Assembly (NCBI RefSeq): GCF_004798865.1
Contig: NW_025336481.1
Coordinates: 21,162,587-21,226,586, forward strand
Reading direction: 5' to 3'
From: Varanus komodoensis
Taxonomy: Eukaryota; Chordata; Lepidosauria; Squamata; Varanidae
DNA length: 64,000 nucleotides
Shown here: positions 40,101 through 52,100 of the stretch, in pieces
How positions within the stretch are numbered: position 1 is the stretch's first letter
How the letters are laid out: every line of letters starts with the position of its first letter
Notes under the pieces: model-generated
The model's database searches: none
What the model was told of the DNA's origin: nothing
Seen by the model: only the letters and a program-made list of their open reading frames with translations
Program-made: the position numbers and the translations under genes

Positions 40101-43100
40101 GAAACCTGAAAGTGAATTCTTCAGGACCAATATGTCTTTGATTGAGTGGGGCTTGAAATCTGAAATTTGATTTGTTGATTTGGATTCTGGTTTGTTACTG
40201 CAGAGAAGTTAAAGGTTACAATTCTATGTACATCCACCTCAGAGAAAGGTGAATTCAGTTCTGAGTAGACATGCACAAGTGGATAGAGAAAACAATTAAG
40301 ATTCATGTTTCTTGGCACTGCTCACTGCTGGAATGCAGTTGCTGAAACCATCCTGGCTTTTGGCTGCAGAAGCTTCCCTACCTCCAGACTATACTTACTA
40401 GAAAAACCCTGGTCTCTCTCAATTTCTCAATCTCTTTTTTTTGGGGGGGGGGTCTGTTTGCTTAATGATGTTTTCCCCCACATCTGGCAAGCACAGGGCT
40501 GTTAAATGGCCAGCCTATCTATTTTTCATACAACTGACTCAGGAAGCTATACACTTACAAAAATGTTTAAAGCTTCCAATGTCCCTACAATGGCTGTGCT
40601 TCACACAATGAAAACTTCACAATAATTTCTTTTATTGCTTTATTTTTCGCTCAAAATTTAGTAACTGGACTGGGTGAAGCCCGCATATAAATACATAACT
40701 TTATGTAGCTTGGCTGCAAAGGCTGTAGCTGAAAAGGATATAATCCTGTTTTCTCTGAACTCAATTATTTGAGAATGATGGTTTGATAAATTCTACAACA
40801 GTCTTCTCATCTTTTTATTACATTCAAGGGTATAATTTAACCCTTGAACTACACTCCTGTGCTACACCCCAAGATATAGGATAAGACTGTCAGAAATAAT
40901 GTATTTGGCTTCCTTGGGAATATTTTGTTGGTCTTTAAAAGAGGAAGAATAATTATGCCAGAATCTAAAGGTCAACACAGGCATCTCAGCCATCCCCTTC
41001 TAGTGCAGCCCTAGTATACTCTTGTGCTCCTGGATGTTGACCAAGAATCTTCCAGAATCCCATTCAAATAGATGCACATGGCTAATGCACATAATTAAAA
41101 TCAGCTATCCCTCTGGATGAAAGTGGAAGTGCTTTTTAAATGTGTATGAATTCTGATCTAAAATAAGAAATCCACTGCAGAATTTATCTAACTCAGACTC
41201 ACAGCTAAGACTAAAGTGCCAAAGAAACATTCTTGCAACCCAAATGAATTTAAGTAGATGTCATGGCTAATTGGATCCTCAGATTGCTAAAAAAGACCAT
41301 TATTTGTAAAAGAGGGGACGTTAAAATGTTTAAAAAAACAAAAAACCAAGAAATATTAAAGTACTGAAGAGAAATAAAGCAAAGGAGACATTCTTGAAGG
41401 AAAAAATGGGTATATTGAAGCCATGCTACTACACAGTTCTAGATATGATCATTGAGAAAGGAAAAGCACTACTAATAATGATGGAAGTAAAGTTAAAGTT
41501 TGCTCCAAATTTCAAGAATATGATTATGTAGTTTAATCTAACTTGTGCCTGTTAACAATTGTGGTCCATTCTCCAGTAACCTCTCTGCTGAGTGGCCATT
41601 TGGGATGCAAATACTACAAAAACAGAGAGCTAAACAGAGTTTTGTTACTGCATAATACAAGTGGATTAATCATCATAAGGCTTTTAAACCCATTTCAATT
41701 CAGTGGTTGTAACCAGCTCACCATCACTAGATTTCAGATATCATGAGGAGACCCTACTGTTCAAAGGCTGGTGGAAAGAAAAGATATGGCTATTAGCCAG
41801 CCTCTTCCTGCTCTGTACATGCCATTTATTAATTGGGGAGCAAAAATTCATCTTTTGTTACAGCGTTAAAATGTAACTCAGTTCTTGGAATAAGTAACCT
41901 ACAAATTTAAAATAAAATCTAAAGCATTGTCAATGCATTGCAAATTATAAAATCATTTTGATATTTGGATAATTGGATAATTGGACACAGAATACTCCAC
42001 CTTCCTTATAAAGCTCCTTTTACAAGGCTAAATGACAAACTAAAAAAAATTCAAAAATGTAGAAAGACTTCAGTATGACAGTTACATTATCATTTTAGCA
42101 CCATGCATCATCTACCCGTCATGCTATTCTAGTTCAGAGAAGGTGAAGGCATGACCCAAGTTCACTGGTTGTCTCAGTGCACTTACCTGCTATAGGGATC
42201 CCTCCTAGACCTGTGCTGTGTTGTGGTGGGAGGTTCAAGTCCAAGAAATTACTATTTGAAGGGGGATTTGCTGTGTGGTTCAAGTGCATGATGTTATTGC
42301 GTGGGAAGGCCATCCATGGATAGCGAGCTGCTGGGCCTGGAAAACTGAAGGAGTTGTAAACTGCTCGATGTTGTTGAAACTGTGGGAACCTCTGTGGCAA
42401 GACTGAAAATGTGCTATTGAGAGAGTTGGCATTTGCGGGTGCAGCAGGATGCAGAAATCCAGAGCCTGACCCTTTGGCGGTTGTAGTGTGTGGGGAAGGG
42501 TTCTGAAGAGACGTGGGCGAGAGGGAGGGTTGGTCTTGGACCGACAGTTCCTTCTCGATCAGGTCTGCTAAGGCTTTGCGGGTGATATCAAAGGGATCAA
42601 ACCCCAAGTCATCTTCTTGCTGTTTAGAAGAACCAAATCCAAATGCCGCTTGCCAGTCTGTAGAGGAGGATACTGGGATGGTTTCTGTGGAATGAAAGTA
42701 AATCTGAATAGCATATTTTAATGTGGAACTCAGTCGTATCAAAATATCAACTTATTAGCCTTTCATTTAATTTCTTACCCCTTTACCTCTAAGGCATTTA
42801 CTATTTAGATTAGGGCTCAAAACCATTATTTTTGTTTTGTAAACCCAAAACAAAGACTGCTTCATGTTATGTCAAGGGTATACATATAAAACATTGATAC
42901 AATACTAAACCCACTTATTGGAAAATAAGCACCACTGAACCTTGTGATTTGTTTCTGAGTAAAATGCATAGGCTTGTACTGTAAATATGCACATTTAGAA
43001 ACTTACGCAGACCTGAACAGAGGTACTGAAATGGGTTTGACTGTGACTTCCCACTTTGTACATATATTTGCTGATGCATATGAGTAAAAGGGATTCTAGA

Positions 43101-46100
43101 CAGATTAAATGGTAAATTACCACATTTCTCTTCATTATGAAAACAGGCTATACTAAATGTATTTATTTTTATATTAGCCAAAATAAAAACTATTTAATCC
43201 ATTCTGAGGGAGGAATCAGTATTGTTTCAGTTCTAGCTGCTTGTCTTTGGGTTGGTTCCAAGATCTTCGGGTGGAAGGAAACTCATGGAAGGCAAATGTT
43301 CAGCTATATGTTTTTCCCCCCACTTGCATTTGAAGTGGCCAGCAACCGTTAACACTTATGCCAGAATAAATCTGTTAGTCCTTAAGGGGTCACAAGACTG
43401 TTTTTGCTGCCACAAAATAACACAGCCACTCCTCTGAAAATTTTCAAGAACTGTAACTGATCCTGTATTTGCAACTTTCACAATTCCTCTACATTGCAGT
43501 TCACCTGTGCACCCCAAAAACAGCTCAAGGGAGATAGAAGACTCTCCAGAGATGGGACCTGCGGTAGGAACAGTGAAATTCTCAAAAAAAAAAAAAAAAA
43601 AAAAAAGAGCTTCTTGCGCTTCTCAGAATCCAACCCTTTAAGTTTCACTTCCAGCTTCTACAACATATGCAGCTATGCTACTTAAGTGTAGGAATATACT
43701 GTTTTTGTTACATACATTGTTTGCTAGAGGCTTAAGAATTCTAAAAATGTCCTGCATAAAAAGACATAACTCCTCAGTGTACAGGAGAGCTGATTGATTA
43801 CCAGTGAAGAGATATGTAGTATATAAGCTAAATAAGCCTGTTCACAATCTGAAGCAAAATGTTCAGCTTAATTTTAGAATCAATGACTCCTTACAGGCAA
43901 GCCCAAAAAATGAGAAATGTCAGTCTGAACAAGCACACTTAACTGATTTTGAGCAAAGAATCTGCATTTCTTAAACAGTTTATCAAAACCTATGGAGAAG
44001 GTATGGCAGTTCGTCAAGAAAGCCTTTGCAGAAAAATGACCAGAGTCCTTAATAAGGGTTTGTGACATTATGTTTACAAGTACTTTAAGTTAAAAGTCAT
44101 GTAATGTATTATTCCATAGTCTTATTTCACAGTATAATATATGCAATGCTTCAATAATAATTACAAGATTCTAAATACCTGATGTGAAGAGGCTTTGTGG
44201 CTCTGGTGCCATGGGCCAGTCATTGGAAGTCTGTGGGGAGCTGGGAAATGGGGGAAGTCCACTTGGAATAGGGTTGGGGTGCCGGAAGTTGTCCGAGAAG
44301 AGGGACTGCGACTCTGTTATAGCCCCTTCAAAAGGAGACCGTGCACTGTGATTGGATGAACTGATGGGGATGACTGAATTGGATTTTGATAACCCAGGTG
44401 GTGGTGAAGGTGTGTCACTATTTGATATCTGAGAGGAAAAATCAAGACAAAATAAGTTTTCTCAAGAGTATGGTTCAATAGTACCGCTTAAAGGTCTTAG
44501 ACCAGTGATGGAAAACCTTTTTTGGAGACTTAGTGCCCAAACTGCAACCCAAAGCCCACTTCTTTATCACAAAGTGCCAACACTGCAATAAAACCTGAAA
44601 ACTGAGGTTTTAGTTTAGAAAAAACAACTCACAGCCAGTCCAAGCAAATGTAGTTATATCCCTGGCAGCACATTGACCAGCCATGCGAAAGCTCGGACAA
44701 GTCACGGCTAATGAATTGCGGCTCGTGATGTCATTACCTGGTGCCGCTATTCTTTTCTCAGCATGCGCATGGCCCCTATGTGCGCTGTTATACAATGCTT
44801 GGCTGCTGGGGCGATGCTGGCGCGACTTGGCTCATGTGCCGACAGACACGTGCCAAAGGTTCACCACCACTGCCCCAACCATGCCCTGGTGCACACCCCT
44901 AACCCTAATACGGGGCGAAAGTTCCATTGAAAATAGGACAATTTTGAAAAAGCCTTCCTTGAGTAGCTTTTTCTGCACAGCTCATCATTTCTGCCCATTC
45001 TAAACACATTCCAACCATCAGAATCATGCCAGGACTCCTCATTTTTCTAACCCTAATGCAGTGATGGTGAACCTTTTAGAGACCGAGTGCCGGAACTGCA
45101 ACCCAAAACCCACTTATTTATCGCAAAGTGCCAACACTGCAATAAAACCTGAAAACTGAGGTTTTAGTTTAGAAAAAAACAACTCACAGCCAGTGCAAGT
45201 AAATATATTTATATCCTTGGTGGCGCACTGATCGGCCATGTGAAAGCTCGGATGAGTCACAGTTAATGAGTCATGGCTTATGACATCATCACCTGGCGCT
45301 GCCATCCCTTTCCAAGCATGTGCATGGCCCCTATGTGCGCTGCTATCTGATGCTCGGCTGCTGGGGCAATGCTGGGCCAACTTGGCTCATGTGCCAACAG
45401 AGAGGGCTCTGTGTGCCCACTGCAACCTGTGTGCCATAGGTTCACCGCCACTGTCTTAGACCAACAGTTAATAAGCATCATATAGTCAACACAATGTTTC
45501 ATTTCATTTTAGGTACTATTCGGCAGTTGCAAAAGAAGTGTAGGTTTTTATTATAACAAGCTATCTTATATAGCCGACAGCTTAGGGCTTAACCTTGACC
45601 ATACTGCACCATGTACTAGCTTTGTTGAAAATACAGTATTTGCACTTGAGAAGTGTTAAAAAGCACTGGTTCTCAGACTCTTACCTGTTGTGAATTATCA
45701 CAGTTTCCTATACTGAGAGAATCTGATGGCTTGTCACCAGGGCTGGAGAAAAAGAAAAACATTTAGGCAAATGCAAAATATGCATCAAAACATCAATTTG
45801 ATGGTTTGAACTCTAAGAATTAATGTTAAAGTACCTGAACTAGTTTATGGAAATTAAAGACCTTTAGGGTGCAATCCTATGGCCACTAGATGCTGTCCAG
45901 ACAGTCACAAGAAAGGCTGGAGTTCCAGCTTCAATCTTGTTCCAAAGTTGGAGATGGAACTCCAGAGGCAGAGCAGCTTCCCTCCACCCTCATTGCTCAT
46001 GTGGTTCTTTTCACAGTGGCTTAAGCTTCAAGTGTAGAATGGGGGTGGGGGGCAGTGCCTCAGCCTCTCCTCATAAGCACTTAACAGCAAAAATTAAACA

Positions 46101-49100
46101 TTTAAGTGCTCTGAATGGTGGGGGGAAGATCAAGGTAATCCTCATCATGCTCCTTCAACCCTCTACTGGATGCCCATAATTGGAGCATTACGGGCTGCCA
46201 CACTGGATGGCACCTTTAATCTATCACAAGTTTACTACATATATTATCCATTTAATTGTGGCTTAATGAAAGCCTTGGATATGAAAGTTCCTGCTCTTGA
46301 CTGCATAAAAACCAAACTGTACGCATCCCAACTCTTATCAAACCCGGTATTTGTATTCTACCCTTCATCTGAAAAGCTTCCTGAGTGGTTTACAGATCAG
46401 CAGCAATTAAAAAATACGACAATCCTCCTTAGGCTTGCAATCTTAGTGTTTGAGACTGATGGAAGCCAGAAAACTGCCATGCGCAGGTTAAGTATACCAA
46501 GTTTGGGGAATGGGGAGAGAAAGGAAGATGAGCAAAGAGGGAGAAAGAACAAAGGTAGAAGAGCAAGCTAAGCCTCTATGAACAATCTACCACAGCAGAA
46601 AAAGGCTTTTTCTTCCATGTCATTTCTGTTTCTAGACAGTGTGAAACAGAAATGACACAGTCTTAGTCACTTAAATACAACAGAGGAAATGAAATTCTAG
46701 CCACTAATGAATCCAACTCACCTGTCAGAGAAAATTAGAAAAACATCACAAGAGAGCCAGGAAAGAGGAAGAACAAGACAAGAACTGAGATGAGACAGTA
46801 AGACAGAGAACTATGGGAAGAATGGGTTAAGGAAAGATTGGTAATGCTAGGAAAGATACAAGATCAAGTGCTTTTGGAAACCAAGGGCCTAAAAGGGATC
46901 AAACTAGACATGCATAATGGAATGGATATTTCAGGCTGGGCTCAAGCTGCAAATTACGTCCACACAGAGCTATGTCTATAATTCTAAGTAAAGTTACAAT
47001 TTGAGACATTAAGAGAAATCAGGATACCATGGCAGTTCAACTGAAGTATGTATGGTATATTGTTACCATCTTGTTTACAAACTAAATAGCAGATGAAGCA
47101 GCAATAAATTGGATATGTACTGATGAAAGACAAATGCAAGTATTCGGAGAATGTCACACTGCTTTCTTTGTGACTTGAAGATAACATTGTAAAGTCACTA
47201 AAGACAGATCTTGGACATAGAGTAGCACAAATGCATCCTATTATCCCTTTATCTAAATGCAATATAACCTGCAAAATGTGTTCAGTCAGTGGTTTACTTG
47301 TAATGAGGAAAGGGATCTTGCTATCAAGATCCCTTGGAGTTGGAGCTGGTCTCTATCAGCAATGACAGAGGAAGTAATTGGATTTAGAAATACTTATGCA
47401 GTAGGCCTGGACATATTGCAATCTAAACACTAATAAAAGCCTTAGGATTTTGCTATAATCTCTGATACGGACATGTTAAATAAGCTGGTCACTCCCCTGG
47501 TTTACAAAAACTATTTTGAGAAAGAGAATCTGTCTCCATCTTCCAGGAACTTAAAAGAATTCTAACTTCAATAAGCTTAAGAAAAGGATACCTGATAAAC
47601 ATAACTATGGGCAGGCCTACCTTTAAATACCAATTAAGAGAGAAGAATGTGAAGATACTTGCATGCACTACAAGCATCTTCACATTGTAATATGCCAAAT
47701 TTAGCTAGGACTTCTAAAAGAGAACCTTCTCCTAATTCAAAGTCATAACACAAGTGCATTCATGACACAATGAAAAAAAATGTTCCAGATGCTTATGAAA
47801 CCAATACAACACATGAGCTAACAGGAACTGACGGTACAGAGTGCTCTGTTTAAGCCACTGTATATTTGCACAGTTAGAACTCATTATATATAAATATGTA
47901 TGTATGTATCTATATTTGCACTTTAACAAACTTTTAAAAAACACACACTGGCTGATGTTATCAGTGCAGATTTTAGTTTTGGTTTTTTAACGGAGTTTGG
48001 ACAAGAAGAGAGAAACTTATACTTCTCTATAAGTAAGCTACTTCTTTGCATTTACTTAGAACAAATCAAGCTTATTTAGAAGAACATATCTCTATAAACT
48101 GCTAGTAAGAAGGTCTGCAGAAGTAAACTGTACTGTTTTATTGTTTTTATGAATATTGGTTTTAATCTTTTAAGCCATCCTGAGACACGATAGTGAAGGA
48201 TGGCATATAAATGTTTTAAATAAATAAACAAACAAGATTCAACAGCTCACATAAACTTGGGTTTTCAATAGCTCTACAACAACATGGCCCATTTCCCCCT
48301 TTCAAAATTTCTGACATATAGTACAATGAATTCTAAGATCATACAAATTCAACTCCACCAAAGTTACAAAAGTATAAAATGGGAGTTTTACATAAGACAG
48401 TTTAATATATATATTTTGAATTATAATTAGTAACCAGATGAATTCTCATTAACCAATATTATTTCCTACTTAGAGATGGAGCTGGCTATTTTGATAGCGA
48501 ATTAGATCTGTTCACTCACTACTACAATTTAATCCACAGTGAGCATATCTTGGACTCTCTTCAGACCTTTCCTTACAGGTAATTATAGATGTGGTCTCAA
48601 TAAAATCAGGATTTTATAAGGTAAATGTGCAAAGGTGTGACTGAGTGCTTGGGATGCTAGAAGAGGTACTCAAGAATCAAATATCAGTGTTAAATATGTG
48701 TTAATATTCTCTTAAGGTTCACCACCCTTTTTGAATGTATTTTCCCTTTCATCTGAGGATGTAAGATCAATAAGAATCTTACATATTTCCTTCAATTCAG
48801 TCTAGTTTCTTCAATTATTATTGAAAATATTTGTTTACATTTGCTACTTTAAAATAAAACTTTCTTTAATAAGTAGGTTTAGAAATCCTCACATAACAAA
48901 TATAATTGGCAGTATAATTGTAATATAAATTTTGCTTCTTTTCTTTTGCTGAATCTTTAAATACCAAATCAGATTCAAACACCTTTGTTTCTTTACTTAT
49001 ATGTTAACGAGAGAGACAAAGAGTTGAACCAAAGAATAAAGGATAGATTAGCTAAATCATTCACTGGGTTTGTCCCAGTCCTTGAGTGTGAATAAGGAGA

Positions 49101-52100
49101 ATTGCTTCCAGCTTCTAACAATGAGAAGTGTAAAATATGATACTGAATAAAGCTAAGGCCTTCAGACCCATACTGGTCCTTCCCAAACTCTTTCTACAAT
49201 TAAGTATAATTTCAAGATAGCAAACAGGTGAAGTCTATAGAGCAAGAAGTGAATTGATACTATAGCACTGAATATATTAAGAGAAGCAGGAAAGCACAAC
49301 AAGTATTACACAAGAATTAAAATGTGTCTAATTTTTTTTTTAAATAAACTTAAAGAAGAACAAAATCAGAAATCTAATGTCCACTATGCTGCATGTCTAG
49401 GGTTTGCAGCTTTCGTCAGAAATTCCACTCTTTCAAACTGTACTGACAAAGGAAAAGAAAACAGACCCACTTGCAACATTATAAACTGGTAGCTTGGAAG
49501 AGATACATACAAGTTGTTTCAATTTATGTATACTCTATATAGTTAAAGAAGACTGATGAAAAACTAGATCAAGCAGAATATATTATTTCTATATGTCACA
49601 AATAATATCACATCCTTAATTAAAATATTTTATTATCTGTTCATATACAATGTTCAAGTATTATTTTAATATCTCATTTTAATATAAATTCTGCAGTCTT
49701 TCAATTCTTCCATCAGAGGAAAAGCTGTTTAGCAGATGGTTGCCCAAATGTTCAAACCCCTATGTTCTATACAACTAAAAAGAGACTCAAGTCTGAAGAC
49801 CAGTGAAAAAATATCTCTGAAAATCCAGAAAACTGATTAGACTTATGACCATTTAAATGAAGTGTTGAATATATTTTGAAAAGTATTGTACCAATCCATC
49901 TCAAGAATAAAACTAACCACAAGACTGGAATCCAGAGAGCCTTGTGAAAGAGTAAAGTGCTTCCACTCATAACGAAGAGATTACTGATTTTTCTTTCCGA
50001 CTATAGCCTTTTTATACCTTGTTGAGCCCTACTCTGATAGGCTTGATTTTATGACCTTCAGGAACAGCAGGACAATTGTCAGAAAAGAAAGAGACTGCAG
50101 TGAAGGCAGGGTAAAAAAGCCTTATTCTATGAGTGAACTTTGGGATCCTGGATAATTTAATCTGCTCTAGACACATAGAACATCCTTGAAACATAGTCCT
50201 TATGTCCATACCTGGAATACAAACAAGAACCTAGCAAATGTTTGGCTCCTTGAAGTGTTTCAACAATGTCATATTCATCTACAATGGAAAATGTAAAGCA
50301 GACCACTTGCTTCTGAGCAGGATTATATTAAAGCATGGTCATAGGATGTTTGGTCAAATGAACAAAGGTCCTTCAATCAGAATTGTACTTCCAGAAGTGT
50401 TCAAACTTCATCACTAGAGATCAACACAGACAGAAGTGATTGTTCAATGCAAGAGGACAAAGTATTTGTCTAGTTATACTTTCTACTGAATTTTTAGGTC
50501 TGGATCATGCATTATTGATGCAGTGCATGATGAAGCAATCTTCCCATGGTCAGATTGCTCAGAACACTAGCAATATCTGAATGGGAAACATCTAAGTAAC
50601 TTACACGTTTGCTTTCCTCTACAACCTAGGGCACTACACCCTATGAAAGAAGTTTCACCAATTCAGACAAACTTTAAATAGACCTTAAGAGTTTTCCCAA
50701 TTCAGAAGCATAATAGAAAGCAGCTCAGAAATGCTATACAATATTTACAGGTAAAAAGCTCTATGATGATAGCTGTAATGCAAGAGATTCCTTGCTGTAT
50801 TAAACACGAATCATTAGGAAAGGGAAAGGCCGATGCAAATCAGCCCAGTGGCATATTTGTATAATACTAACATAATCTGGGTGAAGAGCAGAAAGGATTC
50901 AGATTTGCCATTCCAGTTCAAAGCTTTCAACCAGTCAACTAAAGGCCTCCTAAAAATCAGAGTTCCTACTATGTTGCATTTTTCTTGAAGAGCACTACAA
51001 GTAGTTCGCTGAAAAATATGTGCTTTGCTAGAACACCGACCCAGAAGGCAACTGTTTAAAAATATTTTGGCCTGTCAGCAACCCTTACCTTTCATCAACA
51101 CCTGTTCATTCTCCTGAACAAAGCACCCCACCCCAAATAGGTTTAGGCAGCACTGAGTGATTCAGGCCAACCTTTTTAATTTGAAACCTTATGAGAATTT
51201 GAATCCAGCTCTCCTGACAGAGGCTAGAGAAGCATCCCTCCACATCAGTGAGAGAGAGAGAAAGCTAACTAAAGTATAAAAGGCAGCACAATTACCCGAA
51301 ATCTGAATCTGGACCATCTGGAGTCATGTGTTCTGGGTCTGTGCCATTTTCTAAAATAGGAGGCGTTTTCCTGTGTTCCATTGTTAAGCCGTTGACTGAT
51401 TTACTTGAACTCTGTAATGATGGCCAGGCATCTTTGTTATTACTGTTGGGTCTGGAAAGAGGTGAAAGTAAAAGAGAGTTCAAGTTATGGAAAAAGTCTT
51501 AAATTGAAACACTGGGGAAATTTTTCCTCATGCCACAAATGGCACAGAGGAATAAAGTGGTCTTCAACCACAAAATTTTAGTGTCTGCAGTTAAGGCTTT
51601 TGGACTATATATATTCCACCAGATGATTTATACTTATATCTGTGCATTTGTTAAAATTTTAGGTGAATCTGACCACCAGGATATAAGATTCTGAAAGCCT
51701 TCACTTCATTCAACTGTTCTATGAACATTGTTACCCCTGTCATCCAGTTGATGTGTGATATTCCTGAAGTATCCTTAAGAAATTTGCTATGAAGTTTGCA
51801 TAATACCTCAAAAATGTAACTCTATGCCAGTTCTATTACAACTAAGGTCACCTATATTACCTAACCCTTGTTGCTTTCTCCGAAAATGTTTCAAAAAAGA
51901 AAAACAACAACATAAACACTGTTAACTATTCTTCTGGTGTAAAAGCCTGAATAAAAGAATACTGATACAGCAAATTACATCTTGTAAGTAGATACCTATG
52001 CTGCTTTTTATATGTATATATGTTTGCGTGTATCTAATACCCAAGATAATTATGGAAGTCCCTTTCTACTCACTGCTCCCTTTGTTTCAGAAAGCATAAT

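Larger units (their letters stand above)
26006..42186. other. CNOT4: CNOT4 16.2 kb intron before the long C-terminal exons
   Basis: Contains the mariner, three short LINE or interspersed repeat fragments, the 35-bp duplication and homopolymer junctions. I looked for the alternative terminal exon known from the short mammalian isoform (product beginning EEEVKVST) and did not find it, but a diverged copy could be missed by eye. Confidence 0.7.
44503..45453 (+). mobile_element. Composite of two hAT-type non-autonomous elements sharing one 8-bp TSD
   Basis: Two copies of a short hAT-like element lie head to tail (44503-44872 and 45059-45453) around a 186-bp spacer. Each starts cagtgatgg and ends with its inverted counterpart (aggttcaccnccactg). 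The octamer tcttagac occurs immediately before the first copy (44495-44502) and immediately after the second (45454-45461). The inner flanks, ccccaacc and ccctaatg, do not match each other or the octamer. The block occupies about 75% of the 1256-bp CNOT4 intron. No transposase is encoded. Confidence 0.85.
45743..51295. other. CNOT4: CNOT4 intron (5.5 kb) upstream of the 58-nt exon
   Basis: AT-rich, with two LINE tails (46335-46450, 48125-48240). No further coding sequence recognised. Confidence 0.7.

Noticed and set aside
44495-45461. Two independent MITE insertions
   Set aside because: Only the outer ends share an 8-bp duplication; the inner flanks match neither each other nor the octamer.
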